Of a stretch of 64,000 nt of DNA, positions 34,767 through 43,429 are shown in pieces. Source of the DNA: Fulvivirga lutea (GTDB lineage: Bacteria; Bacteroidota; Bacteroidia; Cytophagales; Cyclobacteriaceae). The first letter of the stretch is position 1. The number at the start of each line of letters is the position of its first letter. The notes beneath the pieces are model-generated. The model made no database searches, was not told where the DNA came from, and was given only the letters and a program-made list of their open reading frames with translations. The position numbers were made by a program, and so were the translations under genes. The stretch spans positions 2,709,488 to 2,773,487 of the forward strand of contig NZ_CP070608.1 of NCBI RefSeq assembly GCF_017068455.1, given 5' to 3'.

Positions 34767-35521
34767 AGATATCAGGAGTTGTAATTACATTTAATGAGGA
34801 GATGAACATCAGGCGATGTTTGGAGTCATTAGGCAAGGTAGCTGATGAACTAGTAGTTGTTGATTCATTTTCAACTGACAGAACAAAAGAGATTGCACAA
34901 GAAATGGGAGCTACGTTCATCGAAAATAAATTTGAAGGCCATATTGAACAAAAGAACTTTGCCATGGCATCAGCGAGTTATGACTGGGTTCTTTCTTTAG
35001 ATGCCGATGAAGAGCTTTCTGAAAAATTAATTGAGTCAATTCAACAATTAAAAAATTCAGGAGAGAGTGGCGTAGCTTATAAAATGAATAGGCTTACATC
35101 TTATTGTGGGCAGTGGATTCATCATTGTGGTTGGTACCCTGATACTAAAATTAGGTTTTGGAATAGAAATGAAGGTAAGTGGGGTGGTGAAAACCCTCAC
35201 GATTCTGTAAAAGTGAATGAAAGCATTAAAGTTCAACACTTAAAAGGCGACATACTTCATTATTCATTTCATACGATTAGTCAGCACATACAACAAATTG
35301 ATAAGTTCACTACTATTGCGGCTCAGGAAAGCTTTAAGCGCGGTAAAAAGGCCTATTTTTTAACACATTTGATGATATACCCATTTTGGCTTTTTTTTAA
35401 GAACTATTTTCTAAAGCTTGGTATCTTAGACGGTTATTATGGGTTTATCGTGTGTATTAACGGAGCTTTTTATAAGTTTCAGAAATACGCTAAACTATTT
35501 GTATTAAGCAGAAATAAATGA
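34763..35521 (+). CDS. Glycosyltransferase family 2 (WaaE/KdtX-like)
   Basis: The 252-residue protein has the GT-A signatures GVVITFNEEMNIRRCLESL, VVVDSFSTDRTKEIA and the metal-binding DAD in WVLSLDADEELSE, followed by WYPDTKIRFWNRNEGKWGG and the C-terminal hydrophobic stretch LMIYPFWLFFKNYF. This is the layout of the WaaE/KdtX group that adds glucose to the lipopolysaccharide core. Overlaps of 4 bases at both ends (GT9 and methyltransferase) indicate translational coupling. Sugar and acceptor are not determinable. Confidence 0.9.
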   Translation: MKISGVVITFNEEMNIRRCLESLGKVADELVVVDSFSTDRTKEIAQEMGATFIENKFEGHIEQKNFAMASASYDWVLSLDADEELSEKLIESIQQLKNSGESGVAYKMNRLTSYCGQWIHHCGWYPDTKIRFWNRNEGKWGGENPHDSVKVNESIKVQHLKGDILHYSFHTISQHIQQIDKFTTIAAQESFKRGKKAYFLTHLMIYPFWLFFKNYFLKLGILDGYYGFIVCINGAFYKFQKYAKLFVLSRNK

Positions 35522-36354
35522 AGTTCACCTTTGATCAAGAACTTGAAGAGTGCATTGTATGTGGTTCGTCTGATATAAACTATTTTACTCAAGACCATAA
35601 AGGAATCAGGATTTTTAAATGCAATAACTGCAACATGAAGTTCATGAATCCTCAATACACTGATCAGTATCTAAGTGACTTCTATGCTGAATATCAAAGT
35701 AAGGATTTCAAACATCATAGATATGGTGATGAAGAAAACCCACGATTTGCAAAGCATCAGGACAACATTCAGTTAATTGAAGAATACATCAATCCAGGTA
35801 AATTCTTTTCTATAGGTTCTGGAAATGGGTTTGACATGAAAGTGGCACGAGACAGGGGCTGGGAGGTTGAAGGCTATGAGGTTGATCCGGATTTTACAAA
35901 GGAGTTAGCGGATAAGTTCTCAATTAAAATGTACTCCGGAAAGTTTGAAGATATTGATTTACCTGCTGAAACATATGATTGTGTGTATATGAACCATGTG
36001 ATTGAGCACCCTAAAAATCCAGGCGAGTATTTAAGCAAGATCAGAGAAATTTTAAAGCCTGGCGGTATTCTTTACATCGCAACACCAAATATAGATTCTC
36101 TTTCTATTAAAATTAAGAAGACCTTAGACTCACTAGGTTTAAGAAAAAAGAAAGGCAGTTACTACGATACATGGCAGCACTTAACCTACTATAACCCACA
36201 TCATTTTTCAAACATTTTAAGTTCGAAATTTGGTTTTGAAACGCTACATATGAGCAATGATGTGAAGAAAATTGAAAATGGGAAGGTTAAGAATTCTTGG
36301 ATTGATAAGTATTTGTTTAAATCAGGGTTTAGAATTGTGTTGAGAAAGAAGTGA
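35518..36354 (+). CDS. SAM-dependent methyltransferase with N-terminal zinc-ribbon
   Basis: The 278-residue protein begins with two Cys pairs (ECIVCGS and KCNNCNMKF), a zinc-ribbon common in methyltransferases of glycan operons. The class I SAM-binding motif follows (FSIGSGNGFDMKVARDRGWEVEGYEVDP), then YDCVYMNHVIEHPKNPGEYL (the motif II acidic region) and LKPGGILYIATPN. Methylation of a sugar or a glycan end is the likely role. It sits between GT2 and GT4 genes with 4-base overlaps on both sides, so it belongs to the same assembly line. Confidence 0.9.
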   Translation: MKFTFDQELEECIVCGSSDINYFTQDHKGIRIFKCNNCNMKFMNPQYTDQYLSDFYAEYQSKDFKHHRYGDEENPRFAKHQDNIQLIEEYINPGKFFSIGSGNGFDMKVARDRGWEVEGYEVDPDFTKELADKFSIKMYSGKFEDIDLPAETYDCVYMNHVIEHPKNPGEYLSKIREILKPGGILYIATPNIDSLSIKIKKTLDSLGLRKKKGSYYDTWQHLTYYNPHHFSNILSSKFGFETLHMSNDVKKIENGKVKNSWIDKYLFKSGFRIVLRKK

Positions 36355-37442
36355 GCCTAAAGGTATTACACATATCAAGCGAACGAAGTTGGCGGGGCGG
36401 TGAGCAGCAGATAGCTTACCTGATTACTGAATTGCAGTCTCATGGCGTACATAACGAGGTTTTATGTCAGCAAGGATCAGAGTTTGAGAAATATTGTGAA
36501 TCCAATTCTATTAATTATCATACTACACAATTCTCAGGCTTAAAGGGTTTTAGCAAAGGGGCTAAAGTCTTAAAAAAGATATCTAAAGAGTTTGATCTAA
36601 TTCATTTACATACCTCGAAAGGGCATACAGTGGCGTTCTATTCATACTTGAGAGGGTGTAGAGCCAAGTTTGTATTATCAAGAAGGGTCGATTTTGTTCC
36701 TGGATCAAGTCTATTCACCAGATGGAAATACACCTTTAAAGGCATTAAAAAGATACTATGTGTTTCTGAAGCCATACGAAATATCATGATCAACTATTTG
36801 GGTGAAAAATATGAGGATGCATGCGTTACTGTTCATAGCGGAGTGGATCTGGATAAGTTTAAATCAACTGATGAACTGGATTTAAAAAAGCAGTATAAAA
36901 TTGATCCAGCTACATTTATTATTGGTAATACTTCGGCATTGGCAGATCATAAAGATTATTACACGTTTATAGATACTGCTTATTTGATTATTCAAAGTGG
37001 CTTTAAATGCAAATTCTTTATTCTTGGAGATGGGCCGCTAGAAGATGAGATTAAGAAATATTGCTATAGCCAGGGAATTGGAGACCATGTTATTTTTACA
37101 GGATTTGTTAGCAACCCTATCGAATATCTGAGAAACTTTGATTTATTTCTTATTACCTCTAAAACAGAAGGTCTGGGCACCTCAATTATTGATGCCTTTG
37201 CAAATGACATTCCTGTTGTTGCAACAAATGCGGGTGGTATCCCTGAGTTGGTCATCAATGAGCAAACAGGCCTTCTATGCGATGTGAAGGACTCCAATCA
37301 CTTAACTGAGGCGGTTTTAAGACTGGCTTCGGATAACGAATTAAAGCAACGATTAATTACCAATGCTAAAGCACACATTAAGAACTTCACAAAAGAAGAG
37401 ACAGCAAAAAAGACGCTGAAAATATATCAGGAAATAGTTTAG
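36351..37442 (+). CDS. Glycosyltransferase family 4 (GT-B fold)
   Basis: The 363-residue protein starts with GTG at 36351 (MSLKVLHISSERSWRGGEQQ), the usual GT4 N-terminus, overlapping the methyltransferase stop (GTGA). The donor-binding half has NTSALADHKDYYTFID, FFILGDGPLEDEI, VIFTGFVSNPIEYL and the E-x7-E region, here EGLGTSIID with Asp at the second acidic position. GGIPELVINEQTGLLC follows. It transfers a sugar from a nucleotide donor with retention. The stop overlaps that of the convergent maf gene by 4 bases. It ends the operon. Confidence 0.92.
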   Translation: MSLKVLHISSERSWRGGEQQIAYLITELQSHGVHNEVLCQQGSEFEKYCESNSINYHTTQFSGLKGFSKGAKVLKKISKEFDLIHLHTSKGHTVAFYSYLRGCRAKFVLSRRVDFVPGSSLFTRWKYTFKGIKKILCVSEAIRNIMINYLGEKYEDACVTVHSGVDLDKFKSTDELDLKKQYKIDPATFIIGNTSALADHKDYYTFIDTAYLIIQSGFKCKFFILGDGPLEDEIKKYCYSQGIGDHVIFTGFVSNPIEYLRNFDLFLITSKTEGLGTSIIDAFANDIPVVATNAGGIPELVINEQTGLLCDVKDSNHLTEAVLRLASDNELKQRLITNAKAHIKNFTKEETAKKTLKIYQEIV

Positions 37443-38008
37443 TTGAAGTCCTTCAAAGCTTCTGCAATAGCATGAACAGGTAGGCCTACCACATTGAAAT
37501 AGGACCCCTCAATTTTATCAATTCCTACCATACCAATCCATTCTTGTATACCATAGGCACCAGCTTTATCAAAGGGCTTGTAGGTTTTAATATAATGCCA
37601 AAGTTCATCATCAGTTAAATTCCTGAAATGAACAATTGTGGTACAAGATTTTGTGACTTGCCTTGATTTGTCTTTAATCGTAAAACCGGTAATTACCTCA
37701 TGACTCCTATTATTTAACAGCGATAGCATTTCAAATGCTTCATTTTCATCAGCAGGTTTATTGAGAATTGTTTTGCCAACCTTAACTACCGTATCCGCTG
37801 TAATTAAGACTGAATCGTTGATTTCATCACTAAATGCATCTGCTTTTTTTCTTGACAAATACGCAGCTACATCTTTAGGGTCCAGATCATCAGGAAATGA
37901 TTCATCAACCTCTTTCGTAAGCACTTCAAATTGATAGCCGGCTTCTTTCAGTAATTGCTGCCTTCTCGGTGATTTAGAAGCAAGTATAAGGTGGCGATTG
38001 AAACTCAT
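37439..38008 (-). CDS. maf: Maf-family nucleotide pyrophosphatase
   Basis: The 189-residue protein has the Maf signatures: LILASKSPRRQQLLKEAGYQF at the N-terminus, KADAFSDEINDSVLITADTVV with the catalytic Asp, and DKAGAYGIQEW near residue 150, which is the specific Maf motif. It hydrolyses non-canonical or excess nucleoside triphosphates such as dTTP and UTP and is linked to septum formation. Its ATG lies 35 bases inside the preceding DUF1015 gene, a clear coupling. Length is normal for the family. Confidence 0.95.
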   Translation of the reverse strand: MSFNRHLILASKSPRRQQLLKEAGYQFEVLTKEVDESFPDDLDPKDVAAYLSRKKADAFSDEINDSVLITADTVVKVGKTILNKPADENEAFEMLSLLNNRSHEVITGFTIKDKSRQVTKSCTTIVHFRNLTDDELWHYIKTYKPFDKAGAYGIQEWIGMVGIDKIEGSYFNVVGLPVHAIAEALKDFN

Positions 38009-39275
38009 CTTCTTTAATTGAACTGAAAAGATATCCGCATATTACTTTAGGATAGAAATAAGTCGATTTTTGAGGCATTGTATAACCACTATAACACACC
38101 TTTTTCACATCCTCCATAGAAATGTCATTAGTGATAATGGCCATTTGAACTTCTTCGGTAATTACTTTAGCCAAACAATCCCCGAAACTGCGATCAAATA
38201 TTAACTTATCCGATGCCCGTTGGTCTTTACCTTCAATTCCAAGTGCCTTTTCTATGATAAAATAATGCATGACAGTAAGGTCAAGCTCTTTTATTTCTTG
38301 TGGGAAGTTCCACTTGATTTCATTAATCATTTCAGGCTTCAATCGCACTTTAATTGCAAAATCTTTAAAGAGTAGACCAAAAGCCCATTGTTTACCTAAT
38401 ATGATTTCGTTGATATTGTAAGGATCATCAACTGGTTTGAAAATGAAATAGGGTTCAAGCTTTTTAAGTAATTCTTGTGGATCAAAATTTTCAATGTTTC
38501 TAATCAGACGATGTGTGGGAAGTATTCTTAAATCATCAGCTTCAGTGTTGGTTAAAAACATCAAATGATAATTGTATCCTTCCTTACCAGTATGATTTTT
38601 ATTCTCAGCCATCATTTTATGACGATACATCAAAGAACCTTCATAACGGTGATGGCCGTCAGCCAAAATGATTTGCTTGTCGTCAATCAGAGTTATAAAC
38701 CTTTTTATTACTTCGGCATCATGTATTACACTTAATACATCTCTAACACCTTGATAATCTTCTGTTTCATAGATGGGAAACTTCATGCTCTCATCCATGT
38801 ATTTCTCTAACTCAAAAGTTTCATCAGTATAGAGGCCATGAGTAGGGCTCACGTTAAGCTGGGTTTTTTCAAGGATATCAATACGATCATTTACTGACCC
38901 GGGCATGGTATTTTCATGCCTTAGAAGTACTTTATCCTCCCAATCATAAGCTCTTAAATTGCAAATGAATCCTTTTCGGCAATACTCTTTATGGCTACCT
39001 GGCAACGTAAAGTACTGGTAATAAACATAAATGCCATAAAGATCATCCTGCTTTACAGCTCCTGAAGTCTTCCATTCCTCTAACAGTTTTTTCGCATTGT
39101 CAGCGGCATTCGGACCTTTCGGAACAGATAGATGAATGCTGTTATACTGATTCTGATATAAACTTTCACGCTGTTTATCAGAAACAACATCGAAAAGTGG
39201 AGAGGTTAAATTATCTATATTCTTAGATAGATCGTCATTAAATCTCCAGGGACGAATAGGTTTAATTTCAGCCAT
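37974..39275 (-). CDS. DUF1015 family protein
   Basis: The 433-residue cytoplasmic protein matches DUF1015: IKPIRPWRFNDDLSKNIDNLTSPLFDVVSDKQRE at its N-terminus, GLYTDETFELE, the conserved ILADGHHRYEGSL near residue 205, and FLTNTEADDLRILPTHRLI. The ADGHHRYE motif suggests an active centre, but the biochemistry is unknown. In Bacteroidota such genes often lie with serine biosynthesis, yet here it sits between accC (8 bases upstream) and maf (35-base overlap). Start is ATG, with no alternative nearby. Confidence 0.9.
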   Translation of the reverse strand: MAEIKPIRPWRFNDDLSKNIDNLTSPLFDVVSDKQRESLYQNQYNSIHLSVPKGPNAADNAKKLLEEWKTSGAVKQDDLYGIYVYYQYFTLPGSHKEYCRKGFICNLRAYDWEDKVLLRHENTMPGSVNDRIDILEKTQLNVSPTHGLYTDETFELEKYMDESMKFPIYETEDYQGVRDVLSVIHDAEVIKRFITLIDDKQIILADGHHRYEGSLMYRHKMMAENKNHTGKEGYNYHLMFLTNTEADDLRILPTHRLIRNIENFDPQELLKKLEPYFIFKPVDDPYNINEIILGKQWAFGLLFKDFAIKVRLKPEMINEIKWNFPQEIKELDLTVMHYFIIEKALGIEGKDQRASDKLIFDRSFGDCLAKVITEEVQMAIITNDISMEDVKKVCYSGYTMPQKSTYFYPKVICGYLFSSIKEDEFQSPPYTCF

Positions 39276-39283
39276 GCTTTAAA

Positions 39284-40777
39284 TTATTTCCGGGCGCGCT
39301 GTTTCCATTTACTTACACTTCTTTCAATCTCTTGTTTCTCCTTTTTCTCAGACTGATTGTTTAGAACGTGAGCAGCTAATACGGCAGCAATTTTATTTTC
39401 CTCTTCTGTAGATTCTTGCTTAAGCTTATCAGGTGAGAAGAAATGGTCTACAAATTTTGTATCAAACTTACCAGAGGTAAATGACTCATGCTGAAGTACA
39501 TACCTGCAGAAGTCTAAAGTAGTTTCAATACCGCTTATCTCATATTCTTCAATGGCCCTGAGTGCCCTTGTAATTGCCTTTTGCCTTGTATCGGCATATA
39601 CAGTTAGCTTCGCAATCATAGGATCATAATAGATTGGAATATCCATACCTTCTTCAAATCCATCGTCAACTCTTACACCCGGACCTTCCGGTCTTCTGTA
39701 AGTTATCAGCTTGCCAATATCCGGTAGAAAATTGTTGGCCGGGTCTTCGGCATAAACTCTTAGCTCAATTGCATGTCCATTAAAGGATAAATCTTCCTGA
39801 TTAAATGGTAATTTTTCACCTTCAGCAATTTTAATTTGTTCTTTGACAAGATCAATTCCAGTAATTTCTTCAGTAACAGGATGTTCTACTTGCAGCCTCG
39901 TATTCATTTCTAGAAAATAAAAATTGAGTTTATCATCCACAATAAACTCTACCGTTCCTGCACCATAATAATCACAAGCTTTTGCCACACCAACAGCCGC
40001 TTTTCCCATAGCTTCACGCACTTCAGGAGTAAGGCAGGAAGATGGTGCTTCTTCAATTACTTTTTGATGTCTTCTTTGTATGGAACATTCTCTTTCAAAT
40101 AAGTGAACAATATTGCCATGCTGATCTCCAAGTATTTGAAACTCAATGTGTTTTGGTGAGGTTACAAATTTTTCGATAAAAACTGACCCATCACCAAAAG
40201 CAGATTTTGCTTCACTGATTGCACGGTTCATTTGTTCTTCAAAATCCTTCTCTCCTTCAACAATTCTCATTCCTTTACCACCACCACCGGCACTAGCTTT
40301 AATAAGAATAGGGTAGCCAATTTCCTTTGCAATTTCTTTTGCCTCATTTACATCATCAATTGCTTTTTCAATACCCGGAACTAAAGGAACGTCATATTTA
40401 GCTACTGCAGCTTTTGCGGCTAGCTTAGACCCCATGGTTTCTATAGCTTCAGGCGATGGCCCTATGAAAATAATATTATTGTCAGTAACTGTTTTTGCGA
40501 ATGCAGCATTTTCAGATAAGAATCCGTAGCCCGGGTGAATGGCATCAACTTTCAATCTTTTACAGGTCTCAATTATCTTATTCACATCTAAATAAGATTG
40601 TGAAGAGGGCGGAGGACCTATACATACCGCTTCATCAGCATATCTAACATGGAGTGCATTTCGATCTGCTTCACTGTATACGGCAACTGTTTTTATGCCC
40701 ATTTCATGCGCTGTACGCATGATTCGCAGTGCTATTTCACCTCTGTTCGCTATTAATATCTTCTTTATTTTAGCCAT
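39284..40777 (-). CDS. accC: Biotin carboxylase subunit of an acyl-CoA carboxylase
   Basis: The 497-residue protein has the full biotin carboxylase set: ILIANRGEIALRIMRTAHEMGI, SYLDVNKIIETCKRLKVDAIHPGYGFLSEN, the ATP-grasp GGGGKGMR, ERECSIQRRHQKVIEEAPS and FLEMNTRLQVEHPVTEEITGIDLV. A roughly 50-residue C-terminal extension rich in Glu/Lys replaces the biotinyl domain of propionyl-CoA carboxylase alpha subunits. It carboxylates biotin on a separate carrier protein, which is not present here. It could serve acetyl-CoA or propionyl-CoA carboxylase. It leads an operon with DUF1015 and maf. The upstream 166 bases carry the divergent acyltransferase promoter. Confidence 0.93.
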   Translation of the reverse strand: MAKIKKILIANRGEIALRIMRTAHEMGIKTVAVYSEADRNALHVRYADEAVCIGPPPSSQSYLDVNKIIETCKRLKVDAIHPGYGFLSENAAFAKTVTDNNIIFIGPSPEAIETMGSKLAAKAAVAKYDVPLVPGIEKAIDDVNEAKEIAKEIGYPILIKASAGGGGKGMRIVEGEKDFEEQMNRAISEAKSAFGDGSVFIEKFVTSPKHIEFQILGDQHGNIVHLFERECSIQRRHQKVIEEAPSSCLTPEVREAMGKAAVGVAKACDYYGAGTVEFIVDDKLNFYFLEMNTRLQVEHPVTEEITGIDLVKEQIKIAEGEKLPFNQEDLSFNGHAIELRVYAEDPANNFLPDIGKLITYRRPEGPGVRVDDGFEEGMDIPIYYDPMIAKLTVYADTRQKAITRALRAIEEYEISGIETTLDFCRYVLQHESFTSGKFDTKFVDHFFSPDKLKQESTEEENKIAAVLAAHVLNNQSEKKEKQEIERSVSKWKQRARK

Positions 40778-40864
40778 AGGACTCGCTTCTTTTTATCACT
40801 CACAATGCTAAATAATTAATTGTTAAAATCTAAATTCCATTTTTTCATTTCAAATGCCTTCTCC

Positions 40865-40896
40865 TTTGATAAAACCCATTATTAATGTTAGCTTTG
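40865..40896 (+). promoter_or_regulatory. Bacteroidota-type promoter for the SPT-like gene
   Basis: TTTG (40865-40868), a 20-base spacer and TAGCTTTG (40889-40896) match the consensus closely, 47 bases before the GTG start. Confidence 0.7.
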
Positions 40897-40943
40897 TGTG
40901 TTTTTTAGTGAAAGCACAATAAATAATTAAAACGAATATACGA

Positions 40944-42191
40944 GTGGATTTATTTGAAAAATTGAACGTTGCAGAAGGGGCTTTAGGTAAGTTTTCACAT
41001 TTACCAAAAGACTATTTTATGTTCCCTAAATTGGAAGGGGATATTGCTCCAAGAATGAAGTTTAATGGCAAAGAGGTGTTGACATGGAGTTTGAACAACT
41101 ACCTTGGTTTGGCTAATCATCCTGAAGTACGAAAGGCTGATGCTGATGCTGCTGCACAATGGGGTCTTGCTTATCCAATGGGTGCAAGAATGATGTCAGG
41201 GAACTCAGTAAATCACATAAAACTAGAAGAGCAACTTGCAGATTTTATCAAAAAAGAATCTGTAATGCTTTTGAATTACGGATATCAGGGGGTTGTTTCT
41301 ATTATTGATGCAATTGTAGATAGAAAAGACGTAATCGTTTATGATGCCGAATCTCACGCTTGTATCATAGATGGTTTAAGATTGCATATTGGTAAAAGAT
41401 TCGTTTACCCACACAATAACATTGAGAATCTTGAAACTCAACTAAAGAGAGCAAAAAGAATTACTGACGAAACTGGAGGTGGTATTTTAGTGATCACAGA
41501 AGGTGTATTCGGTATGTCAGGTAACCAAGGTGACTTGAAGAGCATTGTTGAGTTAAAGAAAAAGTACGCTTTCAGACTATTTGTTGATGATGCTCACGGC
41601 TTTGGTACGTTAGGTGAAACTGGTGCCGGTGCTGGTGAAGCTCAAGGAGTTCAGGATGAAATTGATTTGTACTTCTCTACTTTTGCTAAATCAATGGCTA
41701 GTATTGGTGCTTTTGTAGGTGGTGATGAGCGTATTATTACTTATTTAAGGTATACGATGCGTTCTCAGATCTACGCTAAATCATTACCTATGCCTTTAGT
41801 AGTAGGTGCAATGAAGCGTTTAGAATTGCTAAGAACAAAGCCAGAATTAAGAGAGCAGCTTTGGACGGTTGTAAATGCTTTACAATCAGGTTTGAAAGAA
41901 CAAGGATTTGATATTGGAACAACTAAATCTTGTGTTACTCCTGTATTGTTTAAAGGTGGAGTAGGAGAAGGCGGTAACATGACAGTTGACTTAAGAGAGA
42001 ATTATAACATTTTCTGTTCAATGGTGGTGTACCCTGTAGTGCCTAAAGACATAATAATGCTACGATTAATACCAACAGCTGCACATACTTTAGCAGATGT
42101 AGAGGAAACAATTAAAGCTTTTGCCTCTGTAAAGACCAAGTTAGATGAAGGTGTTTACAAGAGAGAGGAGATAATGTCAATAACTCGATAA
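40944..42191 (+). CDS. Alpha-oxoamine synthase family acyltransferase (serine palmitoyltransferase- or cysteate acyltransferase-like)
   Basis: The 415-residue PLP enzyme begins with GTG. Motifs include SLNNYLGLANHPEV, the His-Asp region DDAHGFGTLGETG, and the PLP-lysine in TFAKSMASIGAFVGGDE, all typical of the alpha-oxoamine synthase group that condenses an amino acid with an acyl thioester. In gliding Bacteroidota, homologues make sphingolipid bases (serine palmitoyltransferase) or the sulfonolipid capnine from cysteate (CapA/SulA type). Which amino acid is used cannot be read from these motifs. It has its own promoter and precedes the histone H1-like gene. Confidence 0.88.
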   Translation: MDLFEKLNVAEGALGKFSHLPKDYFMFPKLEGDIAPRMKFNGKEVLTWSLNNYLGLANHPEVRKADADAAAQWGLAYPMGARMMSGNSVNHIKLEEQLADFIKKESVMLLNYGYQGVVSIIDAIVDRKDVIVYDAESHACIIDGLRLHIGKRFVYPHNNIENLETQLKRAKRITDETGGGILVITEGVFGMSGNQGDLKSIVELKKKYAFRLFVDDAHGFGTLGETGAGAGEAQGVQDEIDLYFSTFAKSMASIGAFVGGDERIITYLRYTMRSQIYAKSLPMPLVVGAMKRLELLRTKPELREQLWTVVNALQSGLKEQGFDIGTTKSCVTPVLFKGGVGEGGNMTVDLRENYNIFCSMVVYPVVPKDIIMLRLIPTAAHTLADVEETIKAFASVKTKLDEGVYKREEIMSITR

Positions 42192-42218
42192 AAAAAATCA
42201 AAAAAAAGCGGTTAATTA

Positions 42219-42248
42219 GTTGAATTAACAACATTTTGAGTATATTGG
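42219..42248 (+). promoter_or_regulatory. Candidate promoter of the histone H1-like gene
   Basis: GTTG (42219-42222), an 18-base spacer and TATATTGG (42241-42248) approximate the TTTG/TAnnTTTG consensus and lie 52 bases before the ATG, suggesting a transcript separate from the upstream enzyme gene. Confidence 0.4.
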
Positions 42249-42300
42249 CACCTCGAAATAATAACAGAAAAATTTTCAATAACCTTAAAAATTATCAAGC

Positions 42301-42477
42301 ATGAAGAAATTTGAAGAACTTAAAAACTTAGTAATGGGTCTTGAGTCTGACTTTGAAAAGTTCTATGACAAGAAGAATAACGCAGCTGGAACAAGAGTAA
42401 GAAAAGGCATGCAAGAGTTGAAGAACATGGCTCAAGATATCAGAGTTGAAGTTCAGGATATCAAAAACAAAGGTTAA
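42301..42477 (+). CDS. Histone H1-like (Hc1-type) DNA-binding protein, 58 aa
   Basis: A short frame reads ATG to TAA with 58 codons. It contains the pattern EKFYDKKNNAAGTRVRKGMQELK followed by AQDIRVEVQDIKNKG, which is the characteristic Bacteroidota histone H1 (Hc1 family) sequence. Members are small, basic and helical, and are abundant nucleoid-associated proteins, often encoded alone with a strong terminator, as here (42501). About one quarter of the residues are Lys/Arg. The location after a lipid-synthesis gene is probably incidental. The identification is from memory of the family and should be confirmed by a profile search. Confidence 0.88.
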   Translation: MKKFEELKNLVMGLESDFEKFYDKKNNAAGTRVRKGMQELKNMAQDIRVEVQDIKNKG

Positions 42478-42500
42478 TTAATATCCAATTAATAAATAAA

Positions 42501-42529
42501 AAAAGGCAATCATTCGATTGCCTTTTTTT
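42501..42529. terminator. Bidirectional terminator between the histone gene and dapA
   Basis: An 11-bp perfect stem (AAAAGGCAATC / GATTGCCTTTT) with a 4-base loop is flanked by A-runs and T-runs on both sides, so it serves both converging genes. Confidence 0.92.
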
Positions 42530-42550
42530 ATGTCCTACATTTTAAGACTC

Positions 42551-43429
42551 TTACATAGAATCTAAGGTTGATTTTATTTGCGATTGAAGATTACTACTCG
42601 CACTTAATAAGGGCAATCTCACATAATTATCACAAATGCCCTGAAGTTTAAGCACTTCTTTAATGCCTACAGGATTGCTTTCTTGATACATTAACGGATT
42701 AATACCTTGTAATTTGAATGCTGCTTTTGATGCTGCTTCATAATTTCCCGAAAAGGCATTGTCTTTCATTTCTTTGAAAATATCTCCAAAGGCATTAGCC
42801 AACACTGAAATAACCCCTTTCGAACCTATTGAATACAAAGGAACAGTGAGCATGTCGTCACCGGAGATTAAAAGAAAATCAGATGGTTTATTTGCGCTGA
42901 TCGCCATCGATTGCTCTACACTGCCCGATGCTTCTTTAACCCCTATGATATTTGGATGCTTTGCCAGTGTTAATGTTGTTTCTGCAGTGAGATTAGAAGA
43001 TGTTCTACCCGGCACATTATAAAGAATAACGGGTATTGGTGATTCGTCTGCCACAAGCTCAAAATGCTTAATAATTCCTGCTTGAGAAGGTTTGTTGTAA
43101 TATGGACTAACTGAGAGTATAGCATCGACACCACTTAAATCGGCTGATTTTATATTTTCGATGATTTGCCTGGTGTTATTACCACCAATACCAAATACAA
43201 TTGGCAGTTTTGCTGAGTTGTTTTTCTTAACAAAATCAAGAATTTGTTGCTTTTCTGCAGGGGTGGTTGTAACAGATTCGCCAGTTGTACCCTGAACTAC
43301 ATAATAATCAACGCCCTGCTTTGCTGTACTTTCAAGTAGTCTTTTGAGCCCATCAAAGTCTATGCTTTCATCTTTATTAAATGGTGTAACTAAGGCTACA
43401 CCGGTTCCATATAATTTAGTAGTATCCAT
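42551..43429 (-). CDS. dapA: 4-hydroxy-tetrahydrodipicolinate synthase
   Basis: The 292-residue protein has the DapA/NAL family signatures: VVQGTTGESVTTT (Thr-Thr of the active site), VILYNVPGRTS with the catalytic Tyr, and the Schiff-base lysine in IIGVKEASGS. It condenses pyruvate with aspartate semialdehyde in lysine and diaminopimelate synthesis in the cytoplasm. It is the last gene of an operon with ligA, exonuclease VII and an unknown protein whose stop overlaps its start (ATG/TAA at 43429). Length and start are normal for the family. Confidence 0.96.
   Translation of the reverse strand: MDTTKLYGTGVALVTPFNKDESIDFDGLKRLLESTAKQGVDYYVVQGTTGESVTTTPAEKQQILDFVKKNNSAKLPIVFGIGGNNTRQIIENIKSADLSGVDAILSVSPYYNKPSQAGIIKHFELVADESPIPVILYNVPGRTSSNLTAETTLTLAKHPNIIGVKEASGSVEQSMAISANKPSDFLLISGDDMLTVPLYSIGSKGVISVLANAFGDIFKEMKDNAFSGNYEAASKAAFKLQGINPLMYQESNPVGIKEVLKLQGICDNYVRLPLLSASSNLQSQIKSTLDSM

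Noticed and set aside
37974-38008. Frameshift or fusion between DUF1015 and maf
   Set aside because: Both proteins are full length with normal ends; the 35-base overlap is a coupling arrangement.
39284-40777. Calling the carboxylase a complete propionyl-CoA carboxylase alpha chain
   Set aside because: No biotinyl-lipoyl domain with the Met-Lys-Met site is present at the C-terminus.
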